A DNA stretch of 64,000 bases, taken from positions 62,001 through 126,000 of the forward strand of contig DATMRS010000002.1 in NCBI GenBank assembly GCA_035566015.1, read 5' to 3'. The position numbers and the translations under genes are program-made. A model generated the notes under the pieces. The model ran no database searches, was not told the origin of the DNA, and worked only from the letters and a program-made list of their open reading frames with translations. Shown here in pieces: positions 45,088 to 53,667 of the stretch. Origin of the DNA: DATMRS01 sp035566015. Its GTDB lineage: Bacteria > Pseudomonadota > Alphaproteobacteria > Sphingomonadales > Sphingomonadaceae. The stretch's first letter is position 1. Each line of letters begins with the position of its first letter.

Positions 45088-45815
45088 TGCGGCGTCGCGA
45101 ATATTTTATCTTCGCTGTGGTCTTCGCGACCGCGCTCGTCTTGCTGCTGCCGATGCGGCTCGCGCTGGGCTGGATGAGGCTCGACGCGTTGGGCCTCGGC
45201 GTCCGTGCCACTGGGGGCAGCGTCTGGCGTGGTCGGCTGGAAGGCGCGAGCCTTGGTGGCATGCCGCTCGGTAATCTGTCGGCAGGGCTCGCTTTACCCC
45301 CGCTCCTCGTCGGACATGCCCGGATCAACCTGCATCGCGACGGCTTTGATGGTGCGCTCGGCTTCACCTGGCGCGGCGCCGGGATCGACGACATGACGGG
45401 CGAGATACCGGTGGCCGGGCTGCTGGCGCCGCTGCCGATCGCCGCGCTGGCGTTATCCGATGCGAGCGTCTGGTTTGAGGATGGGCGCTGCACGCGTGCC
45501 GAAGGGCGCATCACCGCGATCCTGCGCGGCGACATCGCGGGCATGGCGCTGCCGGGCGGGATGAGCGGCGCGCTGCGCTGCGAAGGCGGCGCGCTGCTGC
45601 TGCCACTGGCGAGCCGGAGCGGGCTGGAGCGGTTCACCCTCTCGATCGACGCGTGTGGACGCTATCGCGGGCGGATCGCCATTCGTCCGACGATCGATGG
45701 GCTCGATGCGGCGTTGCGCGGCTTCGGTTTCCGCGCCGTGGGGGCCGACTATCGGCTGACGATCGACGGACGGCTTGCGTCTTGGCCCCGGCGGGGGCAG
45801 TCTCCACCAAAATAG
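45084..45815 (+). CDS. gspN: type II secretion system protein GspN
   Basis: A 243-residue accessory protein with one N-terminal helix (FIFAVVFATALVLLLPMRLAL) and a periplasmic beta-rich domain: GGSVWRGRLEGASLGG, GLALPPLLVGHARI, GALRCEGGALLLPL. These fit the GspN family. Start GTG at 45084 overlaps the gspM stop; ATG at 45087 is also possible. It is the last recognised gsp gene. Confidence 0.88.
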   Translation: MMRRREYFIFAVVFATALVLLLPMRLALGWMRLDALGLGVRATGGSVWRGRLEGASLGGMPLGNLSAGLALPPLLVGHARINLHRDGFDGALGFTWRGAGIDDMTGEIPVAGLLAPLPIAALALSDASVWFEDGRCTRAEGRITAILRGDIAGMALPGGMSGALRCEGGALLLPLASRSGLERFTLSIDACGRYRGRIAIRPTIDGLDAALRGFGFRAVGADYRLTIDGRLASWPRRGQSPPK

Positions 45816-45835
45816 ATGGAGAGGGTCCGACGGCG

Positions 45836-46225
45836 ATGCGCGAGATGAGCCGGAGAGGCGTGTTGGCGGCAGGGGCGACGGTGCTCGGCATCGCCGCGCT
45901 CCCGGCATTGGCGCAGGGTGGGAGATATCGCCTGCTCGTCGAAAAGCATGTCGATATGCTCTGCGTCGGCCGCCTGACGGCCGCCCGGTTCGGCCCCCCG
46001 GTCTCGACGGGCATGCTCTCGAACACGATGCTGGACGATCCGACGACCCTCGCGCGCGTGGCCGATACCTTTCATGGCGAACGGACGATCGTGATCGCCA
46101 ATCCCACGCTGGTTGCGGCGCTTAGCCGGCTTGCCCGCGCGCCGCGCCGCGCCGCCCCCGGGCTGGCGGAGGATATACGTCGCGTCCTGCCCGCCGATCG
46201 TGTCGAAGTGGCGGTCTTTGCCTGA
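45836..46225 (+). CDS. exported protein of unknown function with Tat-like signal
   Basis: One hundred and twenty-nine residues. The N-terminus MREMSRRGVLAAGATVLG, with twin arginines and a cut near ALAQG, resembles a Tat signal. I do not recognise the mature part: LLVEKHVDMLCVGRLTAARFG, GERTIVIANPTLVAAL, then a basic stretch and DRVEVAVFA. Its start is 20 bp after gspN with GGAGAGGG upstream, so it is probably in the secretion transcript. It could be a secreted substrate or accessory factor; this is inference. Confidence 0.65.
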   Translation: MREMSRRGVLAAGATVLGIAALPALAQGGRYRLLVEKHVDMLCVGRLTAARFGPPVSTGMLSNTMLDDPTTLARVADTFHGERTIVIANPTLVAALSRLARAPRRAAPGLAEDIRRVLPADRVEVAVFA

Positions 46226-46270
46226 CAGGCCGCCGCCACCCGTGCTTTCACCGATCTTTTTTCGCCACTT

Positions 46271-46306
46271 GGCCCCATCGCATGCGGCAGGGCCTTTCAC
46301 ATGTGA
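46271..46306. promoter_or_regulatory. hairpin plus perfect 10-bp palindrome before the PmtA-like gene
   Basis: GGCCC at 46271 can pair with GGGCC at 46290, followed by TTT, a weak terminator shape for the gene before it. TCACATGTGA at 46297-46306 is a perfect palindrome about 60 bp before the next ATG and might be an operator. Both are modest signals seen by eye. Confidence 0.25.
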
Positions 46307-46366
46307 CCGCTCCTATGGCAGGGGAGCGCCAACCGCCTTGTTCGTCAGACGCGCGAAAGAGATATA

Positions 46367-46987
46367 ATGGCCTCAAGCCCCGCACTGTCCACTGCTGGCC
46401 GCCCGCTTATCGCCGGTTATGTGGAGTTCGTTTCGGCCTGGATAAGAAATCCGCTGCAAACCGCCTCCGTCTTGCCGAGCAGTCGTTATCTGGCGGAACT
46501 GATGATCGCGGGCGTGGAGCCGGGCAAGGGGCGGGTGATCGAACTGGGCGGCGGCACCGGCGTCTTCACCAGCGCGATTCTGAAGCTGGGCGTCGCCTCG
46601 TCCGAACTTGAGGTCGTCGAGATCAACGAGGATCTGGCGCACCAGCTTCGCCTGACCTTTCCGGAGGTCAGCATCATCGAGGCGGATGCGGGAATGCTCA
46701 GCCGCCATGTGGCGGCGGCGCCGGGCGATTATCAGGCGGTGGTGAGCGGCCTGCCGCTTCTGGCGATGCGCCGCGCCCAGCAGCGCGGCATCCTGGCCGA
46801 GGCTTTCTCGCTGCTCGCCGATGACGGCGCGATGTATCAATTCACCTATTCCACCAAATGCCCGGTGAACGCCGGCCTGCTCGATGAGCTTGGCCTGGCG
46901 AGCGAGCAGACCGGCTTCACTTGGCGCAATTTCCCGCCGGCGCGCGTCTTCCGCTTCACGCGCCGGACGGTCGCCGCGCGCGTCTGA
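46367..46987 (+). CDS. phospholipid N-methyltransferase-like (PmtA family)
   Basis: Two hundred and six residues. SAM-binding motif I is VIELGGGTGVFTSAIL and acidic motif II VVEINEDLA. The family hallmark VVSGLPLLAMRRAQQRGIL is followed by MYQFTYSTKCPV and FTWRNFPPARVFRFTRR. These resemble the PmtA proteins of Rhodobacter and Rhizobium, which methylate phosphatidylethanolamine towards phosphatidylcholine. The start ATG has an AGAGAT site. A MarR-type gene follows. Confidence 0.83.
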   Translation: MASSPALSTAGRPLIAGYVEFVSAWIRNPLQTASVLPSSRYLAELMIAGVEPGKGRVIELGGGTGVFTSAILKLGVASSELEVVEINEDLAHQLRLTFPEVSIIEADAGMLSRHVAAAPGDYQAVVSGLPLLAMRRAQQRGILAEAFSLLADDGAMYQFTYSTKCPVNAGLLDELGLASEQTGFTWRNFPPARVFRFTRRTVAARV

Positions 46988-47040
46988 AGGGCGCGGCCGC
47001 GCGCATGGCAAACGGCACGCAAAAAAGGGGTGAACAGCAG

Positions 47041-47514
47041 ATGGTCGCCCCAGCCGAGGCGGATGGCTGGCCCGCCGAGGTCGATCTGCTCGTGCAGAGC
47101 CTGCGCTTTGCGAGCCTGCTCAACCGGCCGATGCTGGACGGGGTCGCGCTGCCCCAAGGGCTTAACCTCAACGAATTGCGCGTGCTGATGAGCCTTGGCG
47201 GCGAGGGGCAGGCGGCGGGCCATGCGCTCGCCGCGGTCATGGCGATGTCGCCGATGAACGTCAGCCGCGCTCTCGCGTCGCTACATGCACGCGGCTGGAT
47301 CAGCGAAGGCAGCGACGAAGGCAATCGGCGGCGCAAACCCTATCATCTCAATGAGGTGGGCTGGGCGGCCTATCGGGCGATGACGCCCCAGGTCGGAAAG
47401 GTGGCCGATTTCATCTTCTCGACGCTGAGCCCGGCTGAACTGTCCGCGCTCACGCGGATCATGGAGAAGCTCAACGCGCAGGTCGGCTCCTGGCCCGAGG
47501 GAAAATCGCGTTAA
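47041..47514 (+). CDS. MarR-family transcriptional regulator
   Basis: A 157-residue winged-helix protein. LNLNELRVLMSL leads into the recognition helix MSPMNVSRALASLHARGWI, and the wing is GNRRRKPYHLNEVG. C-terminal helices form the dimer. The ATG at 47041 has AGGGGTG upstream; one at 47005 adds 12 residues. It may regulate the methyltransferase gene before it or the dioxygenase gene that converges on it. The effector is unknown. Confidence 0.88.
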   Translation: MVAPAEADGWPAEVDLLVQSLRFASLLNRPMLDGVALPQGLNLNELRVLMSLGGEGQAAGHALAAVMAMSPMNVSRALASLHARGWISEGSDEGNRRRKPYHLNEVGWAAYRAMTPQVGKVADFIFSTLSPAELSALTRIMEKLNAQVGSWPEGKSR

Positions 47515-47543
47515 GCCGGCGGTTTGGGCTCACAGCCCAACCC

Positions 47544-47634
47544 GTCCTTCCGGCGAAAGCCGGAATCCATCGACGGCGAGCCGATCCATTGGGAAACGAG
47601 CGCGTCCATGGACCCCGGCTTTCGCCGGGGTGAC
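47544..47634. repeat. REPIN-like palindromic repeat doublet, copy near 47.6 kb
   Basis: Left arm GTCCTTCCGGCGAAAGCCGG, spacer with GGCGAGCCGATCCATTGGG, right arm ending CCGGGGTGAC; about 91 bp. It is the same family as the copy at 4270 and the array at 12 kb. It sits between the convergent MarR and dioxygenase genes. Confidence 0.8.
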
Positions 47635-47695
47635 GGGTGGGTCGCTTTTAGGTCTTGGCCACCAACGGGTCGACGGTTGAGGTGCCCGTCGCCCC

Positions 47696-49168
47696 TCAGG
47701 CCGCCCGGGCGCGGGCGTCGGCCAGCGCGGCGGCGGGGACCCACCAGCCGTGGACCTGCGGGCGTAACTGCCCTGGCACCTTCACCTTGGCGACGGGCCC
47801 CTTGGCGACGTCGCCCGCATCGATGATCCAGACCTCCGATTCGTGTCTGTCCTCACCCGTCTCGCGATCGACGACGGCGAGCAGCCAGCCTTCATGATCG
47901 GGATCGGAGGAGGGGACGTGAACCGGCTCGTTGATCCCCATGCCCGGCCCGAGCGGCATCACGTCCATCCGGCCGTTGCCCGGCTCGATACGGAACAGGC
48001 AGTTGAAGGCGACGCCGACCGGCCCGCCGACGAGCGGCGGCGGCCCCTTGGGGTTGACGCTCAAATACCAGGCGGCGCGATAGGGCCGGCCCTGATCGGC
48101 GTCGCGCACGCGCGGCATGTCGCCCGGAGGGCCGAGCGGGCGCTCCTCCATCTTGTCCTCGGGCTTGGTCATGTCGAACGTCCAGCGGATCAGGCCGCCC
48201 TGAATCTCGTTCTGCTGACGCTCGATGCCCGACGCCGCGCGGATGAAGGGGAAGGCGTTGGTGTCCGACAGGCACAGGTCCAGATGGACGCGCCCATCCT
48301 CCTCGAATGCGTTCAGAAGATGATAGGCCGAAACGCCGACCGGCCCCTTGAACCAGCGTATCTCCTCGACCTTGCCGTAGCGCGGCAGGATGCCGATCCA
48401 GCTTTCGCGATCCTGCTCGTGCACCCAATGCTCGCCGCCGGCCTTCAGCCGCTCGATATCGGCGGTGGTGGGGAAAAGCGGGAAGATGGCGTAATGTTCG
48501 GTGATCGCGAAATCGTGGATCATCGCGCAATAGGGGCCTTCGAACCACTGTTCGGAAACGAGCTTCCCGTCCTTGTCGGCGATGCAATAAGCGATGGTGC
48601 GCGAGCAGAGGCCCGACGCCTCATAGCCGAAGAAGAACATCTCCCCCGTCTCGGGATCGATGCGCGCGTGCGCTGTCATCGTCTCGGACTTGAGCGCGCC
48701 GTGATAATCCCATGATCCGCGCGTCTCCAGCGTGTCGGGATCGACCTCATAGGCGCGGCCGTCCTCCTTCGTCATGAACAGGCGGCCGGCGTGCCAGATC
48801 GGCGTCGTGTTGGCGACGGTGCGATCCACGCCCGCAACCTCGGGCTGGTCGGTGTAGACGTTGCGGTAGCGCCCGAACAGCGCGCGCCGCGCCTCGCGCT
48901 CCGCCTTGTAGCGGGCGGTGTGGACGTAGCGGATGTCATAATCGACATGGCCCTTGTCGAACAGGAAGCGCGCGACCATGCCGTCGCCCGAGAGCACATT
49001 GTCATCGGCGAAGAGCGGTGGATAGGCGGGATCGGGCACGGCGCGGAAGAAGGCGCCCTGAATATCGGCCGGGATTTCGCCCTCGACCTCCAGATCGCGC
49101 GCCGACACCTCTGCGCGCACAGGGGTGTTGAGCTTGCTGAAATGAACCGTGCGGGGGAAGCCAGTCAT
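47696..49168 (-). CDS. carotenoid-oxygenase family dioxygenase, stilbene-cleaving type
   Basis: A 490-residue non-heme iron enzyme that splits a C=C bond with O2. The four iron-binding histidines are His167 (MTAHARID), His218 (AMIHDFA), His283 (VSAYHLL) and His473 (PQVHGWW). Tyr101 (GRYRN) and Lys134 (FMTKED) stand at the positions I recall as stilbene-hydroxyl binders in Novosphingobium NOV1; NOV1 Phe59 is Leu59 here. This favours lignostilbene- or resveratrol-like substrates over carotenoids. The ATG at 49168 with AGGAAGG upstream is preferred over one at 49312. It is divergent from alr. Confidence 0.9.
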   Translation of the reverse strand: MTGFPRTVHFSKLNTPVRAEVSARDLEVEGEIPADIQGAFFRAVPDPAYPPLFADDNVLSGDGMVARFLFDKGHVDYDIRYVHTARYKAEREARRALFGRYRNVYTDQPEVAGVDRTVANTTPIWHAGRLFMTKEDGRAYEVDPDTLETRGSWDYHGALKSETMTAHARIDPETGEMFFFGYEASGLCSRTIAYCIADKDGKLVSEQWFEGPYCAMIHDFAITEHYAIFPLFPTTADIERLKAGGEHWVHEQDRESWIGILPRYGKVEEIRWFKGPVGVSAYHLLNAFEEDGRVHLDLCLSDTNAFPFIRAASGIERQQNEIQGGLIRWTFDMTKPEDKMEERPLGPPGDMPRVRDADQGRPYRAAWYLSVNPKGPPPLVGGPVGVAFNCLFRIEPGNGRMDVMPLGPGMGINEPVHVPSSDPDHEGWLLAVVDRETGEDRHESEVWIIDAGDVAKGPVAKVKVPGQLRPQVHGWWVPAAALADARARAA

Positions 49169-49200
49169 GCGGTCATCCTTCCTCAATATTGCCATTGCGG

Positions 49201-49240
49201 CGGCGTCTTCCGAAGACACCGAGTCCGTGGGCATAATATA
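49201..49240 (-). promoter_or_regulatory. operator-like dyad and -10-like box before the dioxygenase gene
   Basis: CGG-C-GTCTTC-C-GAAGAC-A-CCG at 49201-49221 is a 21-bp interrupted palindrome, 33 bp upstream of the ATG. Just beyond it the minus strand reads TTATATTATG (about 49230-49240), a -10-like element unusual in this GC-rich DNA. A repressor bound to the dyad would block transcription just after the start site. Confidence 0.4.
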
Positions 49241-49338
49241 ACAATTGGTAGAATGATCGACAAGGGGCGCGCGCCGTGCGACGGGTCGTTTCGCCTTCCC
49301 GCTTGCCCTCAATCCCGAGGATTTCTATCCCCCACCCG

Positions 49339-50397
49339 GTGACACGGCTTTCCCTTCCGCTTCGATTGACTCTCGATGGCGAGGCGCTCGTCGCCAACTG
49401 GCGCCGGCTGGCGGCGGCGAGCGGCCGAGCGGCGTGCGGCGCGGCGGTGAAGGCCGACGGCTATGGGCTTGGCGCGCGCGAGGTGGTGCGCCGGCTGGCG
49501 GCGGCGGGGTGCCGCGATTTCTTCGTCGCCACCTGGGCGGAGGCCGAGGCGCTGGGCCCGCTGCCGATGGAATTGAACCTGTCGGTGCTGCACGGTGTGC
49601 GCGAGGCGGACATGGCGATCGCGCTGGAGGGTACCGCGCGGCCGGTGCTCAATACCGCCGCCAGCGTCGCGCGCTGGAAAGCGGAAGGCGGCGGCCGGCC
49701 CTGCGACGTGATGATCGACACCGGCATGAACCGGCTGGGCCTCAGCCCGGAGGAGGCACGCTCCGGCCTGCTCGACGGGCTCGCGATCGAGACGCTGATG
49801 AGCCATCTCGCCTGCGCCGACGAGCGGGACAATCCGATGAACGAGCAGCAGCTTTTCATCTTTCGCGCGTTGCGCGGGATGATTTCGGCGCGGCGTTACA
49901 GCCTCGCCAATTCCGCGGGGATCGGCCTGGGGCAACGCTACGTATTCGGGCTGACGCGGCCCGGCATCGCCCTCTATGGCGGCGTTCCGCATCCCGACGA
50001 TGCGGAGGAGGTCCGCGCGACGCGGCCGGTGGCGACGATCGAGGCGCAGGTGCTTCAGGTGCGCGACGTGGCCGGCGGCGCGACCGTCGGCTATGGCGCG
50101 ACCTTCACGGCCCCCGCCGAGATGCGCGTCGCGATCCTCAATATCGGCTATGCCGACGGCTATCTGCGGCTGTTCGGTCATGAGAAGGGCTTCGCCTGGG
50201 CCGGGGACACGCGATGCCCGGTGCTCGGCCGCGTGTCGATGGACCTCGTCGCCGTCGGTATCGGCCCGGCGCGCGTGGGGGAGGGGGATTGGCTGCGTAT
50301 CGATTATGATCTTCCCCGCCAGTCGGCCGCGACGGGCCTCACGCAATATGAGCTTCTCACCTTGCTAGGTCGCCGCTATCAGCGGCGCTGGATATGA
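49339..50397 (+). CDS. alr: alanine racemase
   Basis: PLP enzyme making D-alanine for peptidoglycan. With GTG at 49339 the protein has 352 residues, the normal length. PLP lysine is in AAVKADGYGLG, the second catalytic base Tyr in VGYGATF, and IDTGMNRLGL and GRVSMDL are conserved. An in-frame GTG at 49276 would add 21 unmatched residues. Neither start has a clear ribosome site at normal spacing. The stop overlaps mlaE by 4 nt. Confidence 0.95.
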   Translation: MTRLSLPLRLTLDGEALVANWRRLAAASGRAACGAAVKADGYGLGAREVVRRLAAAGCRDFFVATWAEAEALGPLPMELNLSVLHGVREADMAIALEGTARPVLNTAASVARWKAEGGGRPCDVMIDTGMNRLGLSPEEARSGLLDGLAIETLMSHLACADERDNPMNEQQLFIFRALRGMISARRYSLANSAGIGLGQRYVFGLTRPGIALYGGVPHPDDAEEVRATRPVATIEAQVLQVRDVAGGATVGYGATFTAPAEMRVAILNIGYADGYLRLFGHEKGFAWAGDTRCPVLGRVSMDLVAVGIGPARVGEGDWLRIDYDLPRQSAATGLTQYELLTLLGRRYQRRWI

Positions 50398-51194
50398 ATG
50401 GTGGAAATCCTGTCGTGGCGCTGATCGCCCTTCTCGCCGCGATCGGACGCGCAACGATCCTTATGTTCGCGACTATCGGCGGTGTTTCGCGCTTTGCGGC
50501 GCGCACGGTTCGGCGCGGATTGACGCCGCCTTATTACCCGGGCGCGCTCTTTCAGCAGCTTGCTCAGATCGGCTGGCTTTCGCTGCCTGTGGTCGGGCTG
50601 ACCGCGATCTTCACCGGCGCGGCGCTGGCGCAGCAGACCTTCACCGCCGGGTCGCGCTTCAACGCGCAATCGACGGTGCCGGCGATCGTGGTGATCGGGA
50701 TCGTGCGTGAGCTGGGGCCGGTGCTCGTCGGCCTGATGGTAGCGGGGCGCGTCTCCTCCTCGATGGCCGCCGAACTGGGGACGATGCGCGTCACCGAGCA
50801 GCTCGACGCGATGACGACGCTTCGGACCGATCCCTATCGCTACCTGATCGCACCCCGTCTGTTCGCCGCGCTCATTTCGCTGCCGCTGCTCGTCCTGATC
50901 GCCAATTCGATCGGCATCTTCGGCGGCTATATGCTGTCGGTCTACAAGCTCGGCTTCAATGCCTCCAGCTATCTGGCGATCACGCGCAATTTCCTGGAGG
51001 CGGATGATTTCGCGATGGCGCTGGTGAAGGCGGGCGTGTTCGGTTTCTTCATCGCGCTGATGGGCTGCTACCACGGATTCCGTACCGAGGGCGGGGCGGC
51101 CGGCGTCGGCCGGGCAACGACCAATGCGGTCGTCTCCAGCTTCATCCTGATCCTCGTTTCGAACCTTCTCGTCACCGTGCTGGCGTTCGGATAA
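50394..51194 (+). CDS. mlaE: MlaE-type phospholipid ABC transporter permease
   Basis: A 266-residue inner-membrane permease of the Mla lipid-transport complex that keeps outer-membrane asymmetry. Five or six helices are seen; family motifs are VRELGPVLVGLMVAGRVSSSMAAELGTM and EQLDAMTTLRTDP. The start overlaps alr by 4 nt. mlaF follows 10 nt later. No mlaD-like gene comes after mlaF here. Confidence 0.93.
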   Translation: MNGGNPVVALIALLAAIGRATILMFATIGGVSRFAARTVRRGLTPPYYPGALFQQLAQIGWLSLPVVGLTAIFTGAALAQQTFTAGSRFNAQSTVPAIVVIGIVRELGPVLVGLMVAGRVSSSMAAELGTMRVTEQLDAMTTLRTDPYRYLIAPRLFAALISLPLLVLIANSIGIFGGYMLSVYKLGFNASSYLAITRNFLEADDFAMALVKAGVFGFFIALMGCYHGFRTEGGAAGVGRATTNAVVSSFILILVSNLLVTVLAFG

Positions 51195-51204
51195 GGCGCG
51201 CGCG

Positions 51205-51960
51205 ATGACCGAACCGAAAATCGTGCTCGACAATGTCGTCAAGACGTTCGGCGACAATCATGTGCTCGACGGGCTCAGCCTCGCGATCGAGCCGGGAGAG
51301 TCGGTAGCGATCATCGGCCAGTCGGGCTCCGGCAAGTCGGTCACGCTCAAATGCATTCTCGGCCTCATCAAGCCCGACAGCGGATCGATCCGCATCGATG
51401 GCGAGGAGGTCGTGGGGGCGAGCGGGCGCGCGCTGGCGCGGCTCCGCCCGCGTATCGGCATGCTGTTTCAGGGAAGCGCCCTGTTCGATTCGCTGCCCGT
51501 CTGGCGCAACGTCACCTTCGGTCTGACGCGCGGCCAGCATCGCGATGCCGCGCGGCTGCGCAAGGTGGCCGAGGAGAATCTCGAGCGCGTCGGCCTCGGC
51601 CGCGAGATACTGGATCTGAAGCCGGGCGAGCTTTCGGGCGGCATGCAGAAACGCGTCGCGCTGGCCCGCGCGATCGCACCCCGGCCGGAGATCATCTTCT
51701 TCGACGAGCCAACCACCGGGCTCGACCCGATTCGCGCCGATGTCATCAACGACCTGATCGTCAGCCTGACCGACGATATCGGCGTCACCGCGCTCACCAT
51801 CACGCATGACATGGCCTCCGCGCGCAAGATCGCGCATCGCGTGGCGATGCTCTATCAGGGGCGCATCATCTGGTACGGTCCACGCGACCGGCTTTACGAT
51901 TCGGGCAATCCCTACGTCGATCAGTTCGTGCAGGGCCGCGCCGACGGCCCTATCACCTGA
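51205..51960 (+). CDS. mlaF: MlaF-type ABC transporter ATPase
   Basis: A 251-residue ATPase partner of MlaE. Walker A GQSGSGKSVTLK, Q-loop GMLFQGSALFDSLPVW, signature LSGGMQKRVALARA, Walker B IIFFDEPTTGLDP and switch His in TITHDMASA are complete. LFDSLPVWRNVTF is characteristic of the Mla group. It ends 3 nt before the convergent ybaK gene. Confidence 0.94.
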   Translation: MTEPKIVLDNVVKTFGDNHVLDGLSLAIEPGESVAIIGQSGSGKSVTLKCILGLIKPDSGSIRIDGEEVVGASGRALARLRPRIGMLFQGSALFDSLPVWRNVTFGLTRGQHRDAARLRKVAEENLERVGLGREILDLKPGELSGGMQKRVALARAIAPRPEIIFFDEPTTGLDPIRADVINDLIVSLTDDIGVTALTITHDMASARKIAHRVAMLYQGRIIWYGPRDRLYDSGNPYVDQFVQGRADGPIT

Positions 51961-51963
51961 TTT

Positions 51964-52437
51964 TCAGACGGCGAGCGGCACCGCCGTCGCGCCGAGCGCC
52001 GTGACGAGATCGGCGGGCGCCAACCGTATCTGAAGCCCGCGCTGCCCGCCGTTCACGAAAATATAGGGTTGTTCCAGCGCGGCGCTGTCCACGAAGGTTG
52101 GCACGGCGCGGCGCTGGCCGAAGGGGCTGATCCCGCCGACCTTGTAGCCGGTCATCCGCTCGGCCGCAGCGGGCACCATCATCGCCGCGCTCTTGCCGCC
52201 GGCGGCCGAGGCGAGCCGCTTCATCGCGACGCTGCGATCGGACGCGAGCACGGCGCAAACCGGCTTGCCGTCCACCTGCGCCATCAAGGTCTTGAGCACG
52301 CGCGCCGCCGGCTCCCCCAGCGCTTCGGCGGCTTGCAGGCCGACGCGATCCGCATCCGGATCATAATCATGGCTGTGGATGGTGAAGGCATGGCCGGTAA
52401 GCGCGAGCGCACGTGTCGCTTGTGTCTGGCGCGCCAC
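51964..52437 (-). CDS. ybaK: Cys-tRNA(Pro) deacylase YbaK/EbsC
   Basis: A 157-residue editing protein that hydrolyses cysteine wrongly attached to tRNA-Pro. VLKTLMAQVDGKPV carries the conserved Lys, and GYKVGGISPFGQRRAVPTFVD is the family signature. It is the stand-alone relative of the ProRS insertion domain, which this genome's ProRS lacks, so it is functionally linked to proS at 5233. The thiolase gene on the same strand lies 12 nt upstream of its start. Confidence 0.95.
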   Translation of the reverse strand: MARQTQATRALALTGHAFTIHSHDYDPDADRVGLQAAEALGEPAARVLKTLMAQVDGKPVCAVLASDRSVAMKRLASAAGGKSAAMMVPAAAERMTGYKVGGISPFGQRRAVPTFVDSAALEQPYIFVNGGQRGLQIRLAPADLVTALGATAVPLAV

Positions 52438-52449
52438 CGCCTCGCCTGC

Positions 52450-53622
52450 CTACCGTTCGATGCAGAGCGCGATGCCCATGCCCCCGCCGATGCAGAGCGT
52501 GGCGAGGCCTTTCTTCGCGTCGCGCTTCGCCATTTCGTAGAGCAGGGTGGTCAGCACGCGCGCGCCGCTGGCGCCGATCGGGTGGCCGATCGCGATCGCG
52601 CCGCCATTGACGTTGATCCGTTCGGGATCCCAGCCAAGTTCCTTGTTCACCGACAGCGCCTGCGCCGCGAACGCCTCGTTCGCCTCGATCAGGTCGAGGT
52701 CGTTGATCGTCCAGCCGGCCTTTTCCAGCGCCCTGCGGCTCGCCGGGGCGGGGCCGATGCCCATATAGGCCGGATCGACGCCGCACGTCGCCCAGGAGGC
52801 GATCCGTCCCAGCACCGTGCTGCCGCGCTTGCCCGCGTCTTCTTCCGACATGAGGAGCAGGGCGGCCGCGCCGTCATTGATGCCGCTCGCATTGCCGGCG
52901 GTGACGGTGCCGTCCTTGCGGAAAGCGGGGCGCAATGCCGCCAGCGCCTCCAGGGTGGCGCCGTCGCGAATATATTCGTCGTCGGCGATAACCTGCTCGC
53001 CCTTGCGGGTCTTGATCGTCACCGGCGCGATCTCGTCCTTGAAGCGGCCCGAGGCGCGCGCCTTTTCCGCCTTGTTCTGGCTGGCGACGGCGAAGGCGTC
53101 CTGGTCGGCGCGGCTGATCTGGTAACGCTCGGCCAGATTTTCCGCCGTGATGCCCATATGATAATTATTGAAGACGTCGGTGAGGCCGTCGCTCAGCATC
53201 GTGTCGACCAGCGAGACGGCGCCCATCTTCGTGCCGCCGCGCAGATTCTGCGCATGGGGGGAGAGCGACATATTCTCCTGCCCGCCGGCGACGACGATCC
53301 GTGAATCACCGAGCGCGATCGATTGCGCGGCGAGCGCCACCGCGCGCAGGCCCGAACCGCACACCTGATTGACGCCGAAGGCGGTCGCCTCCTGTCGCAT
53401 ACCGGCGGCGATGGCCGCCTGACGCGCCGGATTCTGGCCCTGCGCGGCGGTGAGCACCTGGCCGAGGATCACCTCGTCCACTTCCTCCGCCGCGACATTG
53501 GCCTGCGCGAGCGCCGCCTCGATCGCGATGCGCCCCAGTTCATGCGCCGGCGTGGCCGCGAAGGAGCCGAGGAAGCTGCCCACCGGCGTGCGCTTGGCGG
53601 CGGTGATGACGACGTTCGACAT
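52450..53622 (-). CDS. phaA: acetyl-CoA acetyltransferase (thiolase)
   Basis: Condenses two acetyl-CoA to acetoacetyl-CoA. The 390 residues contain the nucleophile Cys88 (NQVCGSGLRA), the His of AIGHPIGASGARV and the second Cys in TLCIGGGMGIALC. All are intact. It is a biosynthetic-type thiolase very close to PhaA and AtoB. The PhaC-like gene upstream and phaR beyond suggest polyhydroxyalkanoate synthesis, hence the symbol, which is an inference from context. Confidence 0.94.
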   Translation of the reverse strand: MSNVVITAAKRTPVGSFLGSFAATPAHELGRIAIEAALAQANVAAEEVDEVILGQVLTAAQGQNPARQAAIAAGMRQEATAFGVNQVCGSGLRAVALAAQSIALGDSRIVVAGGQENMSLSPHAQNLRGGTKMGAVSLVDTMLSDGLTDVFNNYHMGITAENLAERYQISRADQDAFAVASQNKAEKARASGRFKDEIAPVTIKTRKGEQVIADDEYIRDGATLEALAALRPAFRKDGTVTAGNASGINDGAAALLLMSEEDAGKRGSTVLGRIASWATCGVDPAYMGIGPAPASRRALEKAGWTINDLDLIEANEAFAAQALSVNKELGWDPERINVNGGAIAIGHPIGASGARVLTTLLYEMAKRDAKKGLATLCIGGGMGIALCIER

Positions 53623-53667
53623 GAATATTCCTCCTCGGACTCGGGACAGCGCGGCTGCGGCGGGCTC

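Noticed and set aside
46297..46306. TCACATGTGA read as a CRP site
   Set aside because: CRP sites have the half-sites separated by about 6 bp; here they abut. It is listed only as a weak palindrome.
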